A DNA stretch of 64,000 bases, taken from Cristatella mucedo. Its lineage: Eukaryota > Bryozoa > Phylactolaemata > Cristatellidae. Numbering within the stretch: the first letter of the stretch is position 1; every line of letters begins with the position of its first letter. The notes under the pieces are model-generated. The model was given only the letters and a program-made list of their open reading frames with translations. It was not told the DNA's origin and did not search any database. Position numbers and translations under genes: made by a program. This document shows, one piece after another, positions 23,901-35,800 of the stretch. Location: the NCBI GenBank assembly GCA_009760855.2, contig WPIO01000120.1, positions 560,001 to 624,000 of the forward strand, in the 5' to 3' direction.

Positions 23901-26900
23901 AAAGATCGCTAGGGCCATTCGATTTCCGAGACACTCTACAGTAAAGTGAGCGTGGTTAAACAAAATACCCAGGTCGCATTTTAGGGCTTCGTCGGCAGCT
24001 GAGTTGGTTGAGATTCTTGTTAAGGAGTATCGGACAACGGGTAGCAGTGGAATACTGCAGCATACTAGGAGGTGAAAGAATTCTGTCCTCGGCATAAGAG
24101 TACACGAATTTCACTATTACTGTATAAGCGAAGAGAACACGACGGGAGGCTACATTGTTTTTATAATTCATGTCCATTTACAGTGAAATCGGGAATTTTG
24201 AAAACCAATAGCAATTTACGGTTTCTGTGTAATTGGGATACGCGCCTGGAAAAAGATTTTGAGCTTTGAGGTTTCTATATAAAATGCATTAGTATTATTC
24301 TTTAACCTCTTGCATTAATGCCTTTTCAAACTGGATTCATTTGCAGTTTGTTTAAGAACACTATCAACTAATGAACCTTCAAGTTTATTTACTGCTTTAC
24401 AGACAATTCTAGCAGTAATAGGTCGGTTCACAGTGCTCAAGGAGAAATAAATATCAGTTCATGCGCCGTAAACATCGCTGCAAGAGAATAATAATTAAAC
24501 GATATTATGCTTTAGAAAAGCAAGCAATAGAGCACATGTATTATGATTAGGCTCTAATGCTAAAGCGCAGAAGAAATTACTCAGACACACGTGTTAAAAG
24601 TACCTCTGGCTAATGACACGAATGCGCTGAATCGTGCACAGCTTAGCACGAACTGTACACAGACATTTATTTTTTGTTAAATCTAATTTAAGCTAAATAG
24701 GACGAAGGAATAGCTGAGTTACCCGGGTGCTTCTTCAGCTGGAACCTACATGGTAATTAGTCGTCGCAGGTAGTGCCCGAAGCCAAAATAAGTTTCCAGA
24801 TTATTGACGAATGCAAACTGAAGACGCCATGACCAGCAAAGATTTCAATTTAGCACTAGAGCAGGAGAGACGACTGGAATCCGAGGAGAGGGTTTCGCGA
24901 ATGCACTCAGGCAGAAGAAGCGTGGGCTGCGGATATAATTCCGCTTCCGGCCACCAGGACCTAATAAAATTGCTTGGCGGTTGCCGAGAATTCGGAGAAA
25001 TCCAGATTCTTACGAGCTTCCAACACGCAAGCTTATACTGCAAATACTTATCTGAAACATGGCTGCTAGTTGCTTGATCATGGCACAAACAATTACTTAC
25101 CCGCGGACATGTAAAATGTCAACGGGAAGGTAATTGCTTATGTGACTTGAGCATGCTGCTTAGGCCCGACGTCCAGTCCGGCGAGCTCTCAAAGGTCCAA
25201 GGCTATTATTAGCCAGCTCTTTCACACTATTTTGGCCTCTGGCAATAGCTGCGCCAACTCTTAAGGACGCCACTGTTCCTTACGATTGTGTATTCCTATT
25301 GACGTTTAGCGAATATCATTTATTGAAGCTCCTAGTTGCTGCTGTGGCCAGGGTTTGAAAATTGTAAATTTTCTGTGTGGTACCAGTCGTAGCAGGCAAG
25401 AGAGACGTAATAATCGCACAATCTCAGTGTTTCCAGCTTTTCTTGAACTGTCCACTCTTACAGTGTGCCCATGGAATGACCGTTCTATGAGTAATACATC
25501 TCTTATAACACTGGACACTGCTCTCGACGACGCTCTTGACCTATTGGCTTGGACCAAGAGTTGGCTGTGATCTACTATCTGCCTGGCATGACCTCAACAA
25601 ATATTGCCTTCTTTTATCCAACGAAATCAATCAAAACTACTGGAGGAGCCGCCATTGGCGCTAGTGCCTCGTTCAACTTCTAAAAGTTTGCCTCAGTCTT
25701 CTCGAAGCAGTCTTTCGAGCAGCTAGTTTTCACTCCCTCAGGCGCAAGTTGCTATTGGTGGCAGTAATCTAGCGTCTCCCATGTACCAAGTCTATTATTC
25801 TAGGTTTTTCTTATCTCAATGCAATCCTATGAGCACAAAAATTGTCCATATCTCGTTTAGAGTGATTTCAAAATTTAACGCTATGACATACCTGACTGAT
25901 AAGTGCAGAATATTGTGCACTGATGGATTCATCTTCTCTTGTGGCTCATGTTCGCTCACAAAAGAGGTCACACACCCGATCAAAAATACTCTTTAGCTAT
26001 TGCATGCTGTCAACTCCTACAATTAACAAATTTTGCACACCTGACCGCATGCAGATTTCGTTCAGTTTGTATTTAGCGTCCTCCATGGAATCCAGAATAA
26101 CCCTCAAATTGAGAAACCTTCAGACCCTTAACATTAATGCTTGCTTAATGAAATATCTTCCTTGCTCTGGCTGCAAAATTATCCGTTTGACCTGCCCTGA
26201 CTGGTGACAAGCAGCTAGAATGCAGCTCTCGCCCGTTCTGATTGAGTTTTCTCCCCTCTCTTTACCCAATGTGGCCCTCAGCTAGGTGACTTTTGATTTA
26301 CTGAAGAAATTAAACAGCCAAGGGCTACTAAGCAGGAGCTTGGCAAAGAACCAGGACGACATCAGGACCAAGTTTCTATCGAGTGCCATTCAATGACTAT
26401 TTGAGATAATTCAAATCCTTCCTTTCCAGGGCCTAGTCCAATTCTATTAAGACAGCCGAATTGCAGATGAAGAATCCTATTATTCTCATGTCAACTGTCA
26501 CTCTACTCCTTAACCGCCCCCATGTGGGCAGCTCACCTAGTGATTCTTGGGGAGACCCATCAAATTAATTCTCAAGCCTTGTATGCCGGTCTATGAAATT
26601 TTCTATATCACGTCCATCAACTTACCTTGTTTGAAGCTAGATGAACAACAATTCAGCAGAAAAAATGGCTGCCAGCAGTCATTGACTACCTGCGATCGTA
26701 AAACCTACCTGGGAGGTCAGGATTTCCGTGCCTAGTGTCTGGATAGCCATTGCATTTGCTGAGCTATGCCAACCGGTTTCATTTAAAATATGGATGTTAT
26801 TTAAATACTTGATTTGTGCATAAACTCCGTTGACAAGCTACCCGTCAACAACAAGCAGTGGTTGGATCCGGGCACCTTAGTAGGTCACAGGCTTCTTCGT

Positions 26901-27378
26901 TTTCAAGATACAAGATAGATTAAGATCAGACAATCCAGCACACAAGGTAACATAATCACATCACTTTCTTCCCCCGAGTCCACCCAGTAAGGGTCAAGCG
27001 AGATGAGAGCTTGACAGATAATCCCGAAATCGATTCGACGCTGAATAGGGAGCAGTCTAGCTCAGACAGACGCGGCGTGATGCAGCAGCAAGACCTTTGA
27101 AGACCAACCAACTGCTGAGTCTGCAGCATTTACTGGCGATTAAGGGTCCAGACATGGCATCCCAAATACAGTGAATTGTAGTCTGTATACGATATCACAA
27201 ACACCTTAAATAGTTTGACTGTCGTAATCTAGTCTACGAATGCACTGATTTTGTCTTTATACAAGAAAAATCAACTTGATAGTAGAGGCAACATGCTCAT
27301 CCAGTGTCATGTAATTTTAAAATACCACTATTAGATTCCAAGTAGACTTCACCAGATTTATGATGGGAATTAACAAAT

Positions 27379-27425
<47 letters not shown>

Positions 27426-29755
27426 ATTTGTGCGTGGGCGTATTTGCTTGTTCGTGTATGTATGTACCTGGAGTGAGTGTGCATACGTGTGTGTGTGTGA
27501 GTGTGTGTGTGTGTGTATGTGTGTGTCTGCGCAAGAACGTGCTCCCGGTGTGAGGTCGTGCGTTTGCCTGTATGCATATCGGTGTCAGTGAAGACTTTAC
27601 AGAAGTAGAAGCCATAAAATCTTTTGGTAAGTAACAGGTGGTTACAGAAAAACATAATACCGCACTTGAGAAGAAATTGTGCTACATACTTAACTAGCTC
27701 GCAAAAGCCTTGAAATCTCAGCTTTGCTGCAGCATGTTGCTAATGGCAACACTGCTAACATAAGCAAACGTAGGTTTGATTGAGTGCTTATGCTGTTATT
27801 CTCTAAGGCAGTTGCTCTCAGACTGTGGGTCACGATTCCTGGGAGGTCTGACTACCCTTTCAGAGCACTCACCTAAGACCACTGGAAAATTCGCATTTCC
27901 ACATTTTTTCACACAATAATTTTGTGGTTTGGGGTCGCCACAACGTGAGGAACTGTATTAAAGGGTCGTGGCGTTAGGAAGGTTGAGAACCAATGCTCTA
28001 TGGGCTTCCGTAAGGCACGTCAGAGGGAAAATGTTTGGAATGAATTTAGAGTGAATTTGAAATCCCACTCGTCTGACAGACCTTCGGTTTAAGTTTTAAT
28101 TCAGTTCTTTCCAGGCACATTCATACCGAATTTATAGCTCATCCGGCAGACACCCGGCAGCTTGCCAGTTAGTTTCCCCAGAGCATGAAAAGTGAAGCTG
28201 TTTTGCACCTTCTGACACTTTTCTCATAAGGTCGTGAAATGGCATACTGCGGGCTTCAGTGATAATAGCGTAAGTAGCAAGCCTGCTTTGCCTTGAACCA
28301 TTATTCATCTTAGACGCACACCAAGACACAACTTACCTTGTTTTTTGAAGCTTCCACGTTTTTTCTGAAAAATTTTCCCGAGTTGCCCTCGTTGCTCAGA
28401 GCTCTAAGTAGCTGCTCCATCCTTCGTCCGCCGAAGAGCTCATCCGAAACGTCTGATGAAGCAGTGGATTCAGTTTCCTTGAGGCGATCATGCTCTGACG
28501 GAGCGTGGCTCTCCACCCCACTTGGCGCCTCAACCAGCATCCCCTTGGCGACCGGTGATTTGGAGCTCCCCGGGTTCGGCTCCGGCGTTCCGCTCAGCTC
28601 CGATCGGCTCCTGCACACAAGGGGAATGCTCTCTCGCTTCCGAAAAATAACTTGGTATGCGGAGCATCGAGGATGTGCGTCGAGCAGGTTGTGTGCGGTG
28701 GCGCTGCGAGATAAGCAATAGCTAAATCCTTGAGCAGCAGGCCGTAGCCCACGTCGAACTTCGTACCTCTCGCTCTCCTGCCTCGAGAGACGCGAAACTC
28801 GGCCACCTCCGGATGGATCTCTGTCCTGGTCAATCGCTGCAGCCAGCTGCCGCAGAGCGCTCGTTGCCGGGCGTCTCTGCTGCTGCTGCTGCTGTGGCCC
28901 GTCGAGGGCTTTGGCACCCGACTCACTGGACGCCAGTCTGGCGCTCTGTGCACGCGAACCACTGCGCCCCGAAGACTCCGAGCGGCTGCAGGCACTGGAG
29001 TTCCGAAGCTCGGCGCCGGTGGCTGCGGCGGCGTGCTTCTCCGACCCAGTGCCCTCTGTCATGAGCTTGGCTTTGGTTCGTACCAGCTTGACAGCGGCAG
29101 CGCTCTGCGCACGGCGCTGACCCCTCGGCGGGTCAAGCTCAGGCAGGCTCACTTGCACCGGCGGTGCGTAGCAGAACTCCTGCAGACGCAGCGAGCGTTA
29201 GTGACGCTATGCGGCCGGGCGGCGGCGACGAACAGCAGCCGGAGGGCGCGTGCTAAGGGGTTCGAGCGAGAGGGGCTGGTGTACGTGCATGGTCAAAGCA
29301 AAAAATTTCTGCAGACTAGAGGAGTCTAGGCAGAGGCGAGCCGGTAAATGACTCAATTAATAGTCGTATTTGCTTTTGAGGAAACGAGGCGATGTGCAAG
29401 TCTGGTTAACTGTAGATCGGGTGGAGAGGAAACGAACGAAAAGCGAAGCTTCAATAAGTGGTAGCATTCCGGTCTGGCCGCTTTCAGCTGCATACTATTG
29501 CCCGCATTCCGGTGCGCTTAAGTGAATAAAGTTAGTGGAGCCAGGTTAATCAGTTCAAATATTTTTTCCGTCTTAATTGCTGCAGCTCCTTTCGTGCACG
29601 ATCACCTGCCGGTGCAAGAATACATCTAGAGTGGTGAAAAACTCGGCAACTCAGGATAGTCGGGCAGCCAATTTGAGGCACTACTCTTTGGCTTCGACTT
29701 CAAAAAGCTTCCCACAAAATAGTGCTACAAATTTCAGCTCCTGCTAATCAATTGT

Positions 29756-29825
<70 letters not shown>

Positions 29826-32800
29826 TCTCGCTCCCTGGCCTTCTTGCCATCTGAGATACTAACTGCTCAGGCGTCGTGTAGTGCCAATCGTTCCTCTGAC
29901 TCTACAGTGTTTGGCTATTCCTCGAATCGGCGTCTAGGAGTTTTAGAGCTTTCGAAAAATTCCTTATCATAAATCTACAACTCGCCTCTGATCACCATCA
30001 CTACATTTACTAGCATGAAGACGATTAATATAAGATTAGAAACCATCAACTCATCAGAGCAAGGGATTCCACCACCGCGAGTTTGCCTTCAAGTTCTAAA
30101 GCTTAAACTTGCTGTGGATATTGCAATCACTCTGACTCGATTCCTTTGCGACTTTGTGAAAGGCGTGGAAAAAGATTAAATTATCTTAGAGCGGTTTTTA
30201 AAATTGTTGTTCTTATTAATATTTGCCTGAGCCACTTAGTCGCAAGCTATTCGTAATTACTGCTTTTGGAAACTCTAAAGCATCTCTAGTTCCAGCGAAA
30301 GTCTGTTGGCTACCGAATGGGTACCGAAAGCCGCTTAGGCTGTGAGTTTGCAATACAAAACTATCCTGGGTAACACCCACATAGTCTGTATGGCTTTGTG
30401 GAGTTACAGACGGAGATTACTACGTTACATAATGACCTACCCTGAGCCGATTGATGCAAACAGTCGATCCAATGATCAGCTTTCGCGTCTACAGGTGCCC
30501 GTCTGGTCCAATAATCCAATCCCAACAAAAGTTACTTAGTACACAGCGACCAGAGTTCACCTGCCAATGAACTGCACACCGAAAGTTAATTTTGCCCCGA
30601 GGAGCGGGGAATGATCCTGCAACTCTGGGCTATCGGCCCAGCGGTCAGCCAGCAGAATGAGCAGTAGAGACGGATTTTTGTTGGATGCGAAGCAGGGTCA
30701 CTTGGAGGGCTCTGATAAAGACGGAATGGGCGTATGCTTCACCCATCGGCATACCACCTGCTGCTTAAAGGTGACTAAATGCGACTGACCATTCACGTAC
30801 TGCCAGGATAAATGAGACTTTTACTGGATGTTTCCCTGTCGGTTCAGCTTCACTGACCATGATACTGATGGCTAGGGCAGACCACTGTACCTTATGCGCA
30901 GGTGGAGATTGGCGAGGTATTTCGGTACAAAGGCCCTATGAGAGATTCTTGGTCACATTGACCAGTTACAGATTTCTCCTTGTCAAACAGTTTACGAATA
31001 GTAGGTATATTTTTCGGGTTTATCCAAATCCTCGAAGCTGAACTTTTTTTTTTATTTTCAAAATAAGGGTCACGCTGGTGAATGGTCGAGGTGGTCTCAT
31101 TGCTATTTGCTGGAAGGAACGGTTCGGATAAAGGTCTACGTGACCCACGTGACCCTGCTCGTACCAGCCCTTGAAAATATGCGAATAGATTTTTCCCAGT
31201 CCACTACCAGCGCTCGGCACTGAATTTGCTGTAATGACAGCATTGCCAACAATTATGTGGGTGTGTCATCGCTGTCAAGTGGTTCCGCCCCCCAGCAGAC
31301 GTTACGTCCATCCAACGGGCGTGCTCCTTGACGGCACGTGACACGTTCCTTGCTTGCAATTCACTTTCTGCCTGTGTCTCGGCCTGCAAGCACGCGGTCC
31401 ACTCTATTCTCTCTTAACACCACGTGCTCGGAAGCAGCACGCAAGACGGCTGCTATCAGTACGCACGCTCGCTCGCTTAAGTTGCCTGTATGTAGTATAA
31501 CACAAGCGTCGTCGACAACGCAACGACTCGCTTGTGGGGGCTTCTCTCTTCGTCGCACAGCCATCGCTCGCCCACAAGCCCCTACACTTAGCAGGGCTGA
31601 TAGAGCCCCGGCAGCGGCGGGAGCTCGTCGACCCACAGTTGCCGGCGCTGGCTGGATCTGCGGACTGAGGCGGAAGCTGCGGCTGGCGGCTCGATGGCAG
31701 ATGGCATTCGGAAGCGATTGCAGTCGACGCTACGTACCTTAGGAGTAGGCCCTTCGTATTTCCTCTTCTCCGATACAACCGTGCGCAAACGAGGTGCACA
31801 CGAGCGCGGCCGTAGAGGCAGTACGACTGGCGTCGTCATCCAATCCGCGGCAGGATCCACTGGAGCCAGGCAGTCGGCTCGACGCCTCGCGGCATCTGCC
31901 TCTGCCACCGACGTGGACGACGAACGCTGCACGCACGCTGCACTCGCGGCGATCCACTTGTACTGTCGGTACTCGGGAATCAGCTCCAATGGAGCGCGAG
32001 GCAGCGACCGCTGCAGCACGTATCTGGGCGCCCTGCAACGGTACCCGGCGGTCTCCCGCGGTGTCACATGCTCCCTCGATTCGAACAGACCATCCAGTCG
32101 GCGCTGACTGGCGCTTCGCTGCGGACAGCAGTTACCAGTATGTGAGCAGCGGCTCGGCAACAGAGCTCTGCAAGCGGAACAGGTTGGATAGTGTCCACTG
32201 GAAACTTTCCAAAAGTCCCAGATTCTCCTTGGCACTCGTCGACAGCTCGTGGCAAGCTCCTTGGCTGTAGTACCTGTCTTTAATGTATTCTAAGTAACTG
32301 AAATCAACGTAACCAAGGTCATCGCAACAAAAAAACGTTGGACAGCTTGCTGCATTTCACGGCGGCGCTCAAAAAGAGTGGCAGCGAAAATTCGCACGGT
32401 ATTAAAGCCGCTAATGTTTTACGTCTGTAGTCAGGGAAGGGTGAACGGAACACCCACAAGATAAACGTGAAGACGGCAGATCATTAAGTGTCATAACGTA
32501 CACGTAAGCTATGAACAATGTCGTGCTGAACGGTTCATTTTGATAATTGAAGTGTCAGACTCTACTTTTATCAGGTCAATTATTAATCACCAGCCAGTGA
32601 AACTAACAACTGGCGTAGATTCCGATTAATGGAGCCCTAACCTTTGTAGATAGGCTCAATTCCCAAACAAAGATTTAAACGAATTATTTATTTTAACGAA
32701 CTTCACACACAGACCATGGAGATTCCATAAGTAATAGTGGACGCCTCTCCACAACATATATCTCGCGATCTCAAGTTTTAATGAGAATAAACGTCTAGGA

Positions 32801-35800
32801 CAAGCATCTGGCCTTACACTTCCCCAGGTATGGAAGACGCAGCACCAGCGTACACGAACTGCCAATTTTTTTTTAATTCGGTGCCCGTACCATTCTTTAA
32901 ATGAGAGCGGCGCATTTCTTCTTTTTACGCCGCAAAACATTTTGAGCGATTGTGCGAGAAGCGTTTCATTAGGACCCATGAACCAAAATCACTCTGTAAA
33001 CTAAAGTTTTTCTGAGCTCAATTTGGAGTCGCCATAAGATCGCCACTACAAGGTGATACAGAGGAGATCGCGCCTGCGATGCTGCTGCTGCGCGTTCGGG
33101 GAGGCTGCGAAATGAGACGAGGCGCACAAAGCACAAGCCGCCTGCGCGGCGCATGAGCAGTCGCAGCGAGCTCTTACCGAGGTACGTTCTCGCTCGTATG
33201 CAGCCGAGCGCGGTCGATGTCCAGCCAGAGCTCCCAGTTGCGCTCGCCAACTGTTCCTCTTAAGAAATCCTTGAATTTTTCGATGCCCTTCAAAATTAAA
33301 TCATTATGGCAAATTGTTGAAGGCTGGGTAGCGTCATTTGCTGCTAAGTGTGAAAATAATTTCGAGCCCCATATCCTGCGAGGCACTCAGACTAGCGCTT
33401 CGCACAAGGAGTTAGTGTGCGGAGTTCGGGACAGCTTACTTTTTTAGAAGTCAGCAGGTGCTTTTTGACGACGGTCCGACTTTTAAACACCGCCCTATCG
33501 GCCTCCTCGTAGTCACTATCGCTTTCCAGGGCCGAGTCCTCCTCACCTCCAGCTCCGCGATCGGAGGCTGGATGTCCTTCACCTTTAGCAGTCCCAGGAG
33601 CCTCCTTCAGCACCGCGCGGAGTTGCCTCGCAGTCCAGGCCACTGCGTCGACAACGCTTTGCGAAGCATTTGGCGTCTTGGCGTCGGTTGCCGGTTCTCC
33701 TTCCCGCGAGGCGGAGCTTGAATAATGAGAACTTGGACGCACCGCGTCGGCAGCAGACGCAGCGCCAACAGCGTAGCCGCTGTCATCGCTGTCTTCGCTG
33801 TGTATCTTGCCGCCATTGCGTCCCGACTTGGGTCTCCCTGTCAGACCAAAATCGGCGGCGGCGGCGTCTGTCGGACACCAAGCCGACCCTAGCTGGTCCA
33901 GCGTGTAATCCCTATGTCTGTCGTCTTTAATTATGGCTCGCACGGCGGCGTGCTCTCTGTAGCTGCTCGGCGGCTCACAGTTTCCGGAAGCGGCGGCTAG
34001 AGCGTGCTTCAGAGCAGTGCCAACTAGTGCGTCGCTGAGACTCTCCAAATTGGTGAAGATGGGGCCGCCGCCCTCGTCTATTTCGCTCCATGTGATCTCC
34101 GCTTCCGACTCGGTGGGGCCGCTCTGGCCTGGCGCGATGATGGCTTTACTACCTTGCCTAGGCCTCTTGGAGGCGGAGGTGCTTACGTAGAGAGCGGAAC
34201 TGCGTCTTGGTAGCCTGTCAAGAATGCCGCCTACAAAACGATGAGGACGCCGTTGCGTGCGGTGCGGAGATCACAATATTTCACTTTAGATTAGCGGATA
34301 CCGTTAGCATAACAATCGCGTACAACTAATGGAAGGGATATACTGCTTTGCCTTAAGCCTTATGCGAAACGCTTTGTCGAGAAGCCAGTCTTGGCGACGT
34401 ACAGATGGCCAGCGCTTTTGCACGAGCGTAATATATATGCTAAGCTAACTGGTTCGTACTTGCTGTCACCGCGCTTTGCTACACGAGGGTGCATGCGATA
34501 TTGCCTTAGGGTAAACGTCTGAAATGGAACTCGAAATGCACTAACTTCACCCGCTGCCCAGGTCCGCAGACCTTGGACCCCGTTAACATTTCAGGGGCTG
34601 CCGAAGGGGCGGGTTCATTTCCAAAGCGAGGCGCCAAATGCCCACCGCCTGCTGAGAGTGGTTGGTTCGCACGAAGCGGACCTGCAGTCTCGCAGATTTA
34701 GCTTCCCCAGCAAACTCCTGGCTATGCCGTTACCCGCAATTGATGATGCACGCTATGTGACACGGCCTAGGGGAGGCGGTCACCCCACTTTTCTCATGAA
34801 AGTGGCGCCTAATCGCGATCGTGATGCGGCGGCGGCGGCGGTACCTCCGGCGCCGGGCAGCACGAGGCACACGGTATCCTCGGGTCTCGGCGTGGCGGAC
34901 TTGACGGCGACAGCGTTCTCAATGCTCGCGACGAATAGTTTGGAGTAGACGTCGCTCGGCGGCGGCGCGGGTCGTACGATGATGTCGGCGGTGCGACCAA
35001 TCGGCGACTCGAGCCCGCCCGACGAGCTCACTAGCAGATTTGCTGATGAATCGACCTCGTTGCTCGACACCCTCGGGGTAGCGCTAGAGTTGGTCACAGT
35101 TGTCGCTGTGTGCAGACGAGTCCTCGCAAGGCTCACCCAGTTATCTGCGTCAGTCGTCGACGTCGCTCCCATGCATACGCACCTACAGGCAAACCGCGCT
35201 TCAGCTGATAGCTAAGCAGACGCGCGGTTGCATGTGCAGTGCAAAGTCAACGCATTCGCAATTTGCCTTGGACGTCCTGCGGCGGGACGGCCAGCGGCGG
35301 GATGTCGCGAAAGACGCCTCGTACAAATCATGAGACCGCAGAAAAAAATTAATTTACTTCCAACTACTCAAGGAAAACTCACTTAACATCGGAAAAGGCT
35401 TTAACAAAAAAAGATGCGCAGCCATCGCTACCTCACAGGGCTACAGTCCGACAGAAACGAGTGACCGGAAATAGGTGAGCTGTTTTTTTTTATTGGTCAG
35501 GGTCCGCTCTGGTTCCTTCCGGCGCGTCTCTGGTTCCTTCCGGTGCGTGCAAGTGCGCGAAAAAGATGAGCGGCGGGTTAAATAATTAGCGGGGTGTATA
35601 TATAAGGACACTGAGTGCTCGTACTAGAGAGTCCCAAACCAGCCGAAAGTCGATTGGCCAGTCATTTCGGTAGACGTATGTTCACGTCCTGAGATGTGGA
35701 GTGACGGCGCCGTCAGACGCCAGTGAGCTCGCGTAGCAGCTCACACGCACTTTCCTGTGCCGTCTCGTTTGTCCTGAGATAAACAGATGCGTTATTAATT

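Larger units (their letters stand above)
23543..28336 (-). other. RGS22-like intron 11
   Basis: About 4.8 kb. Holds a LINE A endonuclease fragment (25790-26215), (TG)n arrays (27381-27528) and a hAT-type MITE (27801-28003). The rest, including the plus-strand open frame at 24811-25077, shows no recognisable domain. Confidence 0.6.
29181..31737 (-). other. RGS22-like intron 10 (may hide a further exon)
   Basis: About 2.6 kb. It contains a (TC)n array (29758-29823), a LINE B 3' fragment (30298-30425) and GC-rich sequence at 31.2-31.7 kb. The phase disagreement between exons 10 and 11 could mean an unrecognised exon here. I examined the open frame at 31204-31389 (TTGCAG/GCCGAG...) and could not find a donor giving the needed phase. 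Confidence 0.5.

Noticed and set aside
31204-31389. Possible extra RGS22 exon ([31 protein letters not shown])
   Set aside because: Attractive for solving the exon 10/11 phase problem, but no donor in the required phase was found.
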